Below, piece by piece: positions 1 through 8,691 of a stretch of 22,620 nucleotides of DNA (its first letter is position 1; the number at the start of each line of letters is the position of its first letter). The notes below the pieces were generated by a model. It had not been told where the DNA came from. It worked only from the letters and a program-made list of their open reading frames with translations, and made no database searches. Where the stretch lies: positions 395,059 through 417,678 of the forward strand of contig MU631320.1 of NCBI GenBank assembly GCA_026770615.1, in the 5' to 3' direction. The DNA comes from Pavlovales sp. CCMP2436. Lineage: Eukaryota; Haptophyta; Pavlovophyceae; Pavlovales. Both the position numbers and the translations under genes were made by a program.

Positions 1-255
1 GGGGGGGGGGGGGGGGGGGGGGGGGGGAGAGGTCGGTGGGTGGGGGTTGTGAGCACTGTGGTGGGTGGTAGTGATACATATATATATATATAGCGGCTCA
101 GCATGGTGCACCAGGTGTTGTTCACTCACTGACTTGGTCGACGTCAGGCTTTAGTCCTGGCAGCAGGGATGGTGGTGGTAGAGGTGAGGTTGGGGGGGAA
201 CCGGTGGTAGTGATACTAACGAGAGAGGAATACTAACGAGAGAGGAGTGGGGTTG
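1..255. repeat. Poly-G run and G-rich simple repeats
   Basis: The window opens with 27 G residues, followed by G/T-rich low-complexity sequence, a short (TA)n run at about 77-92, and a 16-base unit (tactaacgagagagga) present twice at about 213-245. No coding signal is visible. The G run at the window edge may be a real homopolymer or a low-quality read end. Confidence 0.8.
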
Positions 256-1080
256 GGGTGGGGGAGGGGATGGAGGCCTATTTGCATTTTTACGTGCGGA
301 TGCGAATGTGTTTACATAAGCAAATCAAAAAGAAAAACGCCATCTACCATTACTACCGCCCACAGAAGAAAGAAAATAAAGTGCACCGCGGTACCTCCGT
401 ATTTCTAGACAACACATGGGAACTAACTTGTGCAAGACTACCAATTCCTGTCTGGATTAACTGATCCAGACTTAGCGGCCAAAGCCGCGCGAAAAACAAT
501 GCCAGCGGTTACTGTCTCGCTTTATAAAAAAAAAAACCTCTCCCGTCACCACCGCCCACATAAAGCAGTGCAAACGTACATGAACGGGAATGACGAAAAA
601 ATAGCTTCTGAAGTGAGGGTGGTAATTCAGCATCCGAGTCAACGCACGTCCGCCCTCACGTGCATGCATAGTTTCTTAACGTTACGGTTTCTTATTGCCT
701 GCGACACCCTGTAGTTTTTTGACTGCATCCCAAGCAGTCAAAAAGAATTCAGCAAAATAATCGAAACGTAGACGACGCTGGCCCCGTGAGAGGCGGCGTG
801 CGTGAAATGCAGGTGCAGAGCAGATCTCTTGAGCTACATGTTTCGTGTCATGCAATTATGCATGCGGTGGCTTGTCAAAAATTACTGTCAAAAAAATTAC
901 GATTGAATTAGAAAAATCTCAAAGGGGTAAGTATCCCTGAAAATCTGCGACTTTATGCAATCCAAAAAATCCGTTAAAATTAAAAATGAACCCCTTAAGG
1001 TGAAGTGATGAATGCTCTCCCACCTTAAATTTCACCACGAATACATATACGCCACTTTGGTCAGAGGTGGTCAGAGGTTC
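256..1080. other. Non-coding stretch with a short hairpin
   Basis: Open frames here are short, have no family features and are not believed. The only clear structure is a perfect 11-bp inverted repeat (tttttgactgc at 716-726, gcagtcaaaaa at 734-744) with a 7-base loop. Its T- and A-rich ends resemble an intrinsic terminator, but no gene points into it and the setting is eukaryotic, so it is probably a remnant of a mobile element or chance. Confidence 0.5.
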
Positions 1081-1132
1081 CGCCTAGCGTGCTCTCCATC
1101 GAGGACGAGCCAGTGCCGCGCCACCGCGCTCG

Positions 1133-1291
1133 ATGGTCGCGTGGCGCTCCGCCCTTGCGCTGTGCGTGTGGCTGATGTGGGGTTACACTCTCGCCGCGGG
1201 GCTGCACTTGTACCTGCAATACGCGCACCCGCCGGCAGCGCCGGCAGCGTCCGCGGCGGCTCCAGGCTTCGTCCTCGATGGAGAGCGGTAG
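1133..1291 (+). CDS. N-terminal signal-anchor exon of a Golgi-type sulfotransferase
   Basis: The first ATG after a frame-free region opens 52 codons. The peptide has a basic residue near its start, a hydrophobic stretch (about residues 6-28, with ALALCVWLMW) and then an Ala/Pro-rich stem. This is the layout of a type II Golgi membrane anchor. The frame closes with TAG at 1289-1291, exactly where an inverted copy of the downstream catalytic exon begins; a GT at 1288-1289 could be a 5' splice site. I infer that it is exon 1 of the sulfotransferase at 1626-2768, with the inverted copy inside the intron. I could not find an acceptor that joins the frames convincingly. The exon is itself bracketed by a short inverted repeat (1090-1110 and 1266-1286). 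Confidence 0.55.
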   Translation: MVAWRSALALCVWLMWGYTLAAGLHLYLQYAHPPAAPAASAAAPGFVLDGER

Positions 1292-1862
1292 GCCATCACA
1301 TCCTGCATAAACTTACCCTCGAGACCGCCTGTTCTAATGACACTTTCGAAGTACTTGCGCGAGTGGTTGTGCATGCGCCACGGTGCGAGCGCCTTGTACT
1401 CCTCAACGGACATGTGCTCCTTCCCCAGGAAGGATACTGACGCACCCGGTGCGTGCGCAAGCCAGGCTTCGACGTGCGTCGTGCCCGAGCGTGGCAGTCC
1501 GCCGACGAACACGTACGCGCGCTTGACCGGCAGTTTATCGGCCCCCAAAAGCGCCAGCGCGGCGTTCCGTCGGCCGTAAGGCCGTTGCGAGGAGCCTCGC
1601 AACTGCCGATAAACTTCCGGCCAAGCGCGCGTACGTGTTCGTCGGCGGACTGCCACGCTCGGGCACGACGCACGTCGAAGCCTGGCTTGCGCACGCACCG
1701 GGTGCGACAGTATCCTTCCTGGGGAAGGAGCACATGTCCGTTGAGGAGTACGAGGCGCTCGCGCCGTGGCGCATGCACAACCACTCGCGCAAGTACTTCG
1801 AAAGTGTCATTAGAACAGGCGGTCTCGAGGGTAAGTTTGTGCAGGATGTGATGGCCTACCGC
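1285..1862. repeat. Large inverted duplication of the sulfotransferase PAPS-binding exon
   Basis: Bases 1285-1542 are the reverse complement of 1605-1862 (about 258 bp per arm) around a loop of about 60 bases. The minus strand of the left arm still encodes the same PAPS-binding segment (PRSGTTHVEAWL), but with several differences (for example ALAPWR is preceded by K rather than E, and a Met replaces a Val near the outer end). The arms are therefore diverged, which argues against a fold-back sequencing artefact with identical arms. A transcript across the locus could form a long RNA hairpin. Confidence 0.85.
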
Positions 1863-2768
1863 AACATCATTTACCAGATGGGGCTGCACGGCGAACGCGC
1901 CGTTGCAGAGCTCACGCTCAGTGCAGCTGACGTGCCGCGCGACGAGGCCGTGTGCACTGCCGCGCGTAATCGGCTGCTGACGCAGTGGGGCCAATTCTGG
2001 GGCCGCGCCGGGTTAAACGCGGAGGCAGCAGGCGACGGTGGCGCGAGGGGTGGCGGCGGCGGTGCTGTAAGCATGCCGCTCTACTTCCTCGAGAAAAGTC
2101 CGGAGCACGTGCTGCTCGCGCCCTACCTGGGTTCATTGCTCTCGCCGCTGCCGACGCACAATTTGTTCGTGGCGCGCCACCCGCTCATCTGGGCGCTCGC
2201 CACACAAAAATGGGTACACGGCGAGTTCGTCGCGATGCGCCGCGTGGCCGAGCGCGTGCGCGGCTGGATGGCGGTCATGGAGCACGTGCAGACCACGGCG
2301 CTGAGGCCGGGGGCGCTGCCGAGCGCCATCGCCATGGAGAGCTTCGCCGCGCATCCACAACTACAGCAGCAGTTGTTGGCGGGCAGCTTTGGGCTCGGTG
2401 CGGCGGCGGCGTGCGCGGTCGAGGCGACGGTCGTGGCTCTGGCACCTGGCTCACCCAGGCTGCCCGCGCGTGCGCCATCCGCCTGCGCGCCGCTTCCCAG
2501 ATTCATCGCGCGCACCTACAGATACGCGGCCTGCTGGCTGCACGGCGGCTTGCTCAAGCTTGACGGCGAGTAGCGGCTAATGCAATATTCGCATGATGGT
2601 ATGGACAGCGTCGTCGTCACGAAAAGAGCGCGCAGGCGGCAGGCCGTTCTAAGATCGCTCTACGCCGAGCTCGAGCCGCGCGTGAACGCCCTAGGCTATA
2701 GCTTTGCACCGCGACGACCGTTACGCGCCATGGATCGTCTACACGCCCTAATTGAACCGCGTCCGTGA
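1626..2768 (+). pseudogene. Sulfotransferase catalytic domain with an in-frame TAG
   Basis: This is the PAPS-dependent sulfotransferase domain, which transfers sulfate from PAPS to a carbohydrate or similar acceptor, probably in the Golgi lumen. The 5'-phosphosulfate-binding loop is clear near the start (VGGLPRSGTTHVEAWL). A FLEKSPEH segment and then NLFVARHPL, matching the 3'-phosphate-binding region with its Arg, follow about 150-190 residues later. A Gly/Ala-rich insert lies between them. The frame meets TAG at 2571-2573 but stays open for 64 more codons (through YSHDGMDSVVV) to TGA at 2766-2768. That tail looks protein-like and may be the real C-terminus. The 5' limit is set where the frame leaves the inverted repeat; no ATG precedes the PAPS loop, so the start is probably in the upstream anchor exon. 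The break could be a nonsense mutation, a base error or a sense TAG. Confidence 0.75.
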
Positions 2769-3850
2769 TGCAGAAGACATAACGGTGACTGTTGGTGACT
2801 GGATCCATAAGGCATCTATGTGATTATAATCAGACACCCATCTCAAGAAATAACCCGTGACACGAATTATTCGCAAGTAACATAACGAATTGTTTGTAAG
2901 TAAACGCGTGGCCCTTGTCCACGTCCCGTCGGAAAGTTTCCCGTATGGTAGTTTGGTAATAGCCCTAGTCTACATTCATCAGAACAAGACGGCCGATAAA
3001 CGATGATGCGGAATTGTTCGTGTGTAATCAACCGAACTGATGTAAGAAATTAATCGAATTGTTTGTGAATAAGCGATTAATTTTTTAGAAGTATTGGTTT
3101 CAGTTTCGTGATTTCAGTTATTTCGAGTCGTTTCTCAGGATGAATCTCAGGATAAACCCAGGGAGAGTCTAGGTCGGTCTAGGCCGTTTCAGTTTTCAGT
3201 TTTCAGCAAGAAACAGGCCGGTATACGCCTCTCTTGATCGTATGTACTTTTAAAACACGGCCGATTTTAAAACCAGCGTCCAGTGTCCGCGTCCGCGGGA
3301 AAAAAAGTCAATAGAGTGCATCGTATATCCGATTCATTGAATTATGAATTTATCAGAGAAGGCGTGCTGTTCTATTAACTATAAGTAATTCATTAATAAA
3401 TACAAACGATTAATAGAATTGTTCGTATGTAATTTTAAGCATTGTTTATAAGTAATCCAATTGCCCCAAGTAAATCCTGGTCTGTCCGAGATAGAGACAC
3501 CCCATAACTAACTGAATTGTTCGTATGTGATTTTAAGCATTAGTAAGCAGGCGTGTCCCTTGTCCACGTCCATGAGAAACAAAGTTGGTGTAGGTGTACC
3601 ATACATCCGATTCATCGATTTAATACTTAATCATAGAAGGCGTGACGTTCTATTAAACATCCCCATAAAAAGATATGGCGATTTTGATGTTGGTAGCCTA
3701 AACGATGCCCTTAAGAATTTGTATTGTCCAGCGTGCTCTGTCCCAAGGACAAAAACTGTATTGCTTTAAAAAAAGCAGCTTCTGGAAGAATAACCTAATA
3801 TTCTTCAGATGAAATTCATTTGTGCTTAAAACCTGCGCTGAGGTTTGAAG
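2769..3850. repeat. Non-coding region with diverged internal repeats
   Basis: No convincing gene. Several motifs recur in diverged form: gaattgttcgtatgt with ttttaagcatt at about 3415-3445 and 3513-3541; cccttgtccacgtcc at about 2910-2926 and 3556-3571; and a longer block (atccgattcat followed by gaaggcgtg and ttctatta) at about 3325-3380 and 3605-3655. This suggests decayed copies of one repetitive element. An 80-codon frame at 3527-3769 overlaps the repeats and shows no family features. Confidence 0.5.
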
Positions 3851-4032
3851 ATGGACAGACCTCTAGATTCGATCCGTTCGCGCGCGAACGTTTGAACGGG
3901 GTGGCCGTTGGCGGTAGCTGGGCCGAAATACGCAACACCGCCGGCCGCGTTCGGTGGCTCGCGATCGTAGCTGGGCCTTCATCGTAAGGCTACACGCCGC
4001 TGCAGGCGGAGCTGCCTTCGGGCATGTACATG

Positions 4033-4194
4033 AGCGGCCAGCCGCAGCTGAGCGGCCAGCCGCAGCTGAGCGGCCAGCCGCAGCTGAGCGGCCAGCCACA
4101 GCTGAGCGGCCAGCCGCAGCTGAGCGGCCAGCCGCAGCTGAGCGGCCGGCCGCAGCTGAGCGGCCAGCCGCAGCTGAGTGGCCAGCCGCCGCAG
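4033..4194 (+). repeat. 18-bp coding minisatellite, nine units
   Basis: Nine tandem copies of an 18-base unit (agcggccagccgcagctg) encode SGQPQL; the last unit is altered. Because 18 is a multiple of three, copy number can change without breaking the frame. Confidence 0.95.
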
Positions 4195-4383
4195 CACGAG
4201 CAGGGGGGGGTGAACTACGGCGGGGGCGCTGTCAGGGACGGTGCACACATGCTGCCGGTGGCCAGCTTCTTTGCTGCGCGCGACGGTTGCCGTGCACGAC
4301 TGCAGCTGGGCGGCGATGGGCTCACGTTCCAGCAGAATGGGCAGGCGCCGCCGCACTTTCAGCAGTACTTTGCCATGCCGTTG

Positions 4384-4520
4384 CCGTCCCCGTCCGGCCA
4401 GCCGCCGCACTTTCAGTCGCCGCGCATGCTGCAGCCGTCCCCGTCCGGCCAGCCGCCGTACTTTCAGTCGCCGCACATGCTGCAGCCGTCCCCGCTCGGC
4501 CAGTCGCCGCAGCTCGCTAC
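4384..4520 (+). repeat. 51-bp coding repeat, two and a half units
   Basis: Units start at 4384, 4435 and 4486 (the last partial). Each encodes a 17-residue Pro/Ser/Gln-rich block with FQSP and MLQ. The unit contains the SGQP core of the upstream 18-bp repeat, suggesting a shared origin. Confidence 0.9.
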
Positions 4521-5166
4521 GACGCCGGCGCGCCTCAACACGCTGTCGACACCAACCCGTTGCCTAACCAGCAAGTCGAGGAGCTACGGTTACCGTCCGC
4601 AGGCGGGTGCGCATATAAGTATGCTGAGTAAGCTGGCTCTCGAAGGGAGGCATATACCCGACGCGAGGCTGGCGTGGTTGAACTCGCTCAACCCGGCAGC
4701 GCAGCAGGCAGCGATGTGCGCGGGAGCTTTCGACAGCCCAGAGGGTCTGCTGGACCACGCTGCTGTGGCCAACGTGTTGGACGCTATGCTGGACTCGCAG
4801 CAGGTGGCGCCTAATGTGCGCGCGGCACTCGCCAGGGTGGCGGCGTGTGAATCGCAGAATAAAATATTGGGGAAGGAGGCTGCGCGAGCGCGGGGCTCGG
4901 CCGCGCGTGCAGAGAATCTGCTGCTACATGAGCTTGCTGCTCTGCGGAGAGGCCACGCGGCCGACCTCGCCGCTGCGCGTAGCCGCGAGCAGTCCTCTGC
5001 TGGGTTAGCCGAGGGGTTCGCCGCGAGTGCGCAGGCAGCGGCCGCGCGGGCAGATGCGATGTAGGTGCAGATGGAGGCAATGGTTGCAGGCTGGGCGGAG
5101 CAGAAGGCGCAGCAGGAGGAGCGTTTAGCTGGCTACAGGGAGCAGTGCGCGAAACATTGCGCGTAA

Positions 5167-5541
5167 GGTAGCCCGCTCAGTGTCCGGCTCTCGGGCGACG
5201 TGCCCATGATCTCGGGCGGCTTGCCCTCTGGCGCAAACGTCGTCCTCGGCATTCGCCCGCGTTGCCTTGCCCACCGGTCGCGACGCGGTACGGGTAGCGG
5301 CGCATGACTCAGTACGGACGCGCGGCGCGGCGCTCGCTCGCGCGGCGCGCACCGGAAGCAGCGCTCGCTCGCCGCGCGCGGCTACAGGTTACGACTGGCG
5401 CTTGTAACCGCTGCATTCTAAATTTTCAATGTGGTGTTTAAAGAGTCAAAGGTTCACGGCTGTATAAGAGCCGTGAACTCGCAGTAAGCGCTGCGTAAGC
5501 GCGCCGCCGCTGGCTATCGCAACGCATCGCACACTACTCAA
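5167..5541. other. GC-rich non-coding stretch with a small hairpin
   Basis: No supported gene. The frame of the coiled-coil protein stays open after its TAA until a TGA at about 5305, with sequence that could be coding (SGDVPMISGG), but this alone is weak in GC-rich DNA. A perfect 10-bp hairpin lies at 5452-5461 and 5469-5478 (gttcacggct and its complement). Confidence 0.4.
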
Positions 5542-5962
5542 GGGGTCGAAATCCGAATTAGTTGGCCAGACCGGGGGGAAATCGCGAAAAAATCCGGTGA
5601 AAATCCTCCGGAGCAACTCACGAACCGGAGGTGGTACACAAAAGTTAAATGCAGATTCGTGAATGGGGCGGCGCCCCATTCACGAATCTGCAACTTACTT
5701 TTATGCACCACTTCGGGAACTATGACTTTCTTTTCGCTTTCGAAAGCTGAAAATTGGAAATGTTAGTTACGTTTAGTTGTTGTCGACCCCAGAGGCACAC
5801 GAGAGGCACACGAGGTGGGCTCCCACCGTCGAGGAGGGCTCTATCCGACAACAGCTATCGACACTTAGCGCGCAGGGGCGAACGATCTCTACTCCTTCGA
5901 CCCGGCCACAGCTTTCCCCCTCCCCAGTGCGGAATTGCGCCACTAATTCGGATTACGACCCC
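5542..5962. mobile_element. MITE-like non-autonomous DNA transposon, copy 1
   Basis: A 421-bp element bounded by terminal inverted repeats of about 24 bp (ggggtcgaaatccgaattag, with its near-complement at the right end before 5962). It has no coding capacity. A second copy in the same orientation lies at 20581-20969 with matching internal sequence. Flanks are AA on both sides, consistent with a 2-bp target duplication. This copy holds a long internal palindrome that the other lacks. Confidence 0.85.
5651..5691. repeat. Perfect palindrome inside MITE copy 1
   Basis: A 19-bp stem (gcagattcgtgaatggggc and its exact complement) with a 3-base loop. Imperfect pairing continues outward to about 5622-5722. 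MITE copy 2 has only one arm of this structure, which accounts for most of the 32-bp length difference. Confidence 0.95.
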
Positions 5963-5982
5963 AAGTACTAACTCGACTAGCA

Positions 5983-6676
5983 CTAACTAACGCGCCGATA
6001 CGTGATTATTTTGTAATGTTTTGCGGCCGCCGTCAGGATCGAGCAGAGCTCCGGCTCGTATCCTGCGGGCAGCTGGATATATCGGCTGCCATCGTCTATC
6101 GCGAGGACGTGAACGTGCTCGACGCTCGCATAGCACGCACCAGCGACTCCCTCGATGAAATCGCTGAACACCAAGGTGAAGCGGGTGACCGAGGTCGAGA
6201 GAATCTCGGTCGGACCTGCGCGGCGAAGTCGCGGGCGAAGATGGGGAATGGCGCGGGCGTCAGTACGTTAGAAGAAGGGGGGTAGTAGTAGCAGAAGGGA
6301 AGGCATAGGACCTGCGCGGCGAAGTCGCGGGCGAAGATGGGGGATGGCGCGGGCGTCAGTACGTTAAAAGAAGGGGGTAGTAGTAGCAGAAGGGAAGGCA
6401 TCTGACCTCCACAGACGAAGAATGCATCGCGGAAGGCCGGGGCTTTCTCGAGTTGGCGCACGAGCAGCTTGTTTGATCCCAGCCCGCCCGCCATCACCGC
6501 GAAGTATGTTGAGCCCACCATCGCTCCCAGGTACCCTAGGGGATGGTCGGGGTGCGGCACGGGCGTCCGGCGGGCGGTCTCGACGTACGCCAAGCTGCTA
6601 ATGATCGGCGTCGCGCGCGTCTTCACGCGCGTCAGCTTCGCCTTCCCCGCTGGCCCCGCTGGCCACGCAACAGTCC
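5983..6676 (-). CDS. 3' exons of an unrecognised host gene, 5' part cut off by the viral island
   Basis: Two GC-rich exons on the minus strand. The upstream exon (6676-6407) follows a good 3' splice site (ttttcacctcgcag, with gattaac as possible branch point about 25 bases before). It encodes a stretch including GYLGAMVGSTYFAVMAGGLG and ends at gtggag|gtcaga. The downstream exon (6215-5983) starts after cgcgcag. Joining gga-g to gt-ccg keeps the frame and gives 77 further codons (VFSDFIEGVAGACYASVEHV) ending in TAG. I do not recognise the family. Upstream exons are missing: the intron before 6676 runs into AT-rich viral sequence. The stop lies only about 20 bp from MITE copy 1. Confidence 0.55.
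6216..6406 (-). repeat. Intron made of two tandem copies of a 95-96 bp unit
   Basis: Units 6312-6406 and 6216-6311 are nearly identical. Read on the minus strand, each begins with GT, holds a branch-like tactgac, and ends with cgcgcag. The whole therefore looks like one intron duplicated head-to-tail, with two usable acceptors and a second donor at the junction. The few differences are at the donor edges and in A/G runs. Confidence 0.8.
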
Positions 6677-6798
6677 CTGCGAGGTGAAAATCGTATCGAC
6701 GAGGTTAATCTTTGGTTTCATTGTAATATCAATAATATTAGGAACAAACGTTGAACTACTTAATTCTCCAGTCATTCACAAGAAAAGTGCGTCATTAA

Positions 6799-8086
6799 AT
6801 ATTTTTTGAAATTGCAGAAAACCTAAAAAAAGCAATTTTAATCGTAACAGACGATGAAACCGCCAAAGCTTTTGATAGTGAAATGAAGAACTTTTAAGAA
6901 ATTGCGCTTAAATTACACATGACTCCGTTTATAAAAAATATCGGTGAGTTCGGGGGAAATTGATTTTGCGAAGAACTGTTTTTATGAGAAAAGTATTGAT
7001 AGCTTTGGCCATCTGTTCGCATTTAGTGAGATGATTCTTGATTGTCGTACTAAAGAAGTGCGTAAAATTAAGCCTGGTGATTATATTATGAATAATACCC
7101 AATATAAGTATCCTAAAGAGATTGATGAAGAAGTTGAAAAAATGATAAAAAAGTATTATAAATCTATTTACCGAGATCCAGATGTCTGTAAATATATGTG
7201 GGATAGTGATACTTTACTATTGAACGGTGAGAGAATTTTCCAAACGTTTATGATTTACTCCGGTTCAGGATGCAATTTAAAATCTAATAAATTCGCCGTC
7301 ATTAAAAACGTACTTGGCGATTACATGATTAAATTGAATCCTGAAACGTTTACTAAAGCACCAAAAGGCGCGAATGCGACAAGTGAATTATACCTTGCTA
7401 AAGGTCGCCGCATGGTGTTCTTTAACAAACCAGAAAACGATGCTGATAACAAGCTACAAGTCGGTCTTTTGAAGAAATTAGCCGATGGACATAAAGCAGT
7501 CCTAAAGACTCGTGGGTTATGGGGTTATGGGTGGATGCGACTGAATTCCCGATATTTTTCCGAGTAGGATCTGCGTGTAATAACAAACCACCGCTTAGTT
7601 CTGTAGATGGTGGAGCAGGTAGACGTGTTCGTGTAGTTGAATGGGTTACTAAATTCGTAGAAGTACCAGATCCACTACAGGCTAAGCTCGATAATGAAAT
7701 GGTTTCGAAATTATGTACTAATGCTATCCGTGACACATATATTCTAATGCTTATTATAAAATTTATAAATGTTAGTTCGCTCGCCAAATTTGAGGTAATC
7801 CCTAAGAAAATCAAAGACGATAGCATAGATTGTATCGCTGACTCCAATGTAGTGCTTGGCTATATTATGGATAAGTATGACGTAACAAGTAATACTGATG
7901 ATAAGGTAGCTGCAGGCGCATTATTCTCGAATCCACTAAAGAATCAGGCAGTAAAATGGTAGCCGGTACGTTTAAAACTGATATGTTAGGAATCAGTGGA
8001 ATTACGTGGCAAAGAGTAACAAGTGGGAAATTTTATTATGGGCTTGTAGAAAGAAAAGAATATGTGTCAGACAATGATGACAACTA
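6799..8086 (+). pseudogene. D5-like superfamily 3 helicase, broken into several frames
   Basis: Replicative helicase of the D5/SF3 family, which unwinds the viral genome and is often fused to a primase in this group. Segment 1 (from about 6799) has AENLKKAILIVTDDETAKAF and an in-frame TAA at 6895-6897. A shift near 6945 leads to segment 2, ending in TAG at 7567, with the D5_N-type motif (DYIMNNTQYKYPKE), a Walker A region (SGSGCNLKSNK) and a segment like the B motif (KGRRMVFFNKPEND). A shift near 7530 leads to segment 3, with sensor-1 CNNKPPLSSVDGG and GRRVRVVEW holding the probable arginine finger. A last shift near 7960 reaches the C-terminus (ITWQRVTSGKFYYGL) and TAA at 8084-8086. The Walker A, usually GxxxNGKS, has Leu in place of the Gly before Lys. 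No primase domain is seen upstream, so the N-terminus is missing. Confidence 0.85.
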
Positions 8087-8150
8087 AAACAATACTAAAA
8101 CACATTATTTTTTACAATCAAATGATATATTTCATTTTACGTTAATTAAG

Positions 8151-8245
8151 CCTATGCCACCTATGCCACCCAGAAACATACCTCCCTTAAACTATTTGCT
8201 TTTTTTTTTAGGGAAGTATTTCCTTGGTGGCATAGGTGGCATAGT
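8151..8245. terminator. Long imperfect hairpin after the helicase gene
   Basis: Left arm 8151-8187 (two tatgccacc units, then acctccct) pairs with 8209-8245 (gggaagtattt, then two ggtggcata units) across a T-rich loop. It starts 64 bp past the helicase stop. The position fits a transcription-ending or RNA-processing hairpin, but it could also be an origin or a small inserted element. Confidence 0.65.
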
Positions 8246-8257
8246 GTCTTTTTTGAC

Positions 8258-8361
8258 CTAAAAGCCCGATCTTATATATTCCATGATATATATATTATTA
8301 ATTGTTTTTTGTTAATATATTGTAGTATACTATATAGGTATATAGGATATCGGGCTTTTAG
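8258..8361. repeat. 13-bp inverted repeat bracketing an AT-rich spacer
   Basis: ctaaaagcccgat (8258-8270) and its exact complement atcgggcttttag (8349-8361) enclose about 78 bp of almost pure A/T (tatatatattatt). Together with the preceding hairpin this makes the helicase-capsid intergenic region unusually structured; a promoter or origin is possible. Confidence 0.75.
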
Positions 8362-8380
8362 ATGGGGTCCGGGGAAGGAA

Positions 8381-8683
8381 ATGCGTAAAAATATCGAACG
8401 CAACACATTACGTAATAAATTAAGTCGATCCATAGGACCAAAATTATAAATGTCTTCTGCCTCTTTATACGGAGATTGTCGAACAATAGGCGATTCATGG
8501 TAAAATACTTCGTCACGTAAACCTGTACGTTTAGGAGGTTCTTCGTCACGTAAACCTGTACGTTTAGGAGGTTCTTCGTCACGTAAACCTGTACGTTTAG
8601 GAGGTTCTTCGTCACGTAAACCTGTACGTTTAGGAGGTTCTTCATTATTTTCTCTAGATTTATTTCTATCTCATGTATTATAA
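8381..8683 (+). pseudogene. Small basic repeat protein upstream of the capsid gene
   Basis: One plus-strand frame runs from ATG at 8381 to TAA at 8681, interrupted only by in-frame TAA at 8447 and 8501. It encodes a basic N-terminus (MRKNIERNTLRNKLSRSIG), a short middle part (MSSASLYGDC), four copies of an 11-residue unit containing SSRKPVRLGG, and a short hydrophobic tail. It stops 8 bp before the capsid ATG, the spacing expected in a compact viral genome. A basic Arg/Lys repeat would suit DNA or capsid-interior binding, but that is inference. The minus strand is also open over the repeat because the unit is 33 bp; I prefer the plus strand for its spacing and residue character. Confidence 0.45.
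8511..8642 (+). repeat. 33-bp tandem repeat, four identical units
   Basis: Units start at 8511, 8544, 8577 and 8610 (cgtcacgtaaacctgtacgt...). The four copies are identical, pointing to recent expansion or ongoing homogenisation. The unit length equals that of the unrelated repeat in the ATPase gene. Confidence 0.97.
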
Positions 8684-8691
8684 AACAAATC

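Larger units (their letters stand above)
4024..5166 (+). pseudogene. Repeat-rich, coiled-coil host protein with an in-frame TAG
   Basis: Unrecognised protein. From the N-terminus it has nine 6-residue repeats (LSGQPQ), a Gly-rich linker, two and a half 17-residue repeats (PSPSGQPPHFQSPRMLQ type), a helical stretch (about residues 195-275), and an Ala/Arg/Glu-rich coiled coil to the end. TAG at 5062-5064 interrupts the coiled coil. The same frame continues for 33 codons of matching heptad character (MEAMVAGWAEQKAQQEERL) to TAA at 5164-5166. The first ATG is at 4024, but the frame is open back to a TAA about 40 bases upstream with plausible residues, so an upstream exon is possible. High-GC codon use matches the sulfotransferase locus. 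No function can be assigned. Confidence 0.6.

Noticed and set aside
716..744. Rho-independent terminator-like hairpin
   Set aside because: The setting is eukaryotic and no gene ends nearby.
1296..1994. Long minus-strand frame of 232 codons across the sulfotransferase
   Set aside because: It is a shadow frame running through both arms of the inverted repeat in GC-rich DNA; the opposite frames carry the PAPS-binding motif.
1985..2563. 192-codon plus frame inside the sulfotransferase
   Set aside because: Arg/Ala-rich out-of-frame product of high-GC codons; no motif.
3954..4631. 225-codon frame of AAERPA repeats overlapping the coiled-coil gene
   Set aside because: It is another frame of the 18-bp minisatellite. 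The SGQPQL frame continues into a structured helical and coiled-coil protein.
8511..8642. CRISPR-like array
   Set aside because: Units are directly contiguous and identical, without spacers; this is a coding minisatellite.
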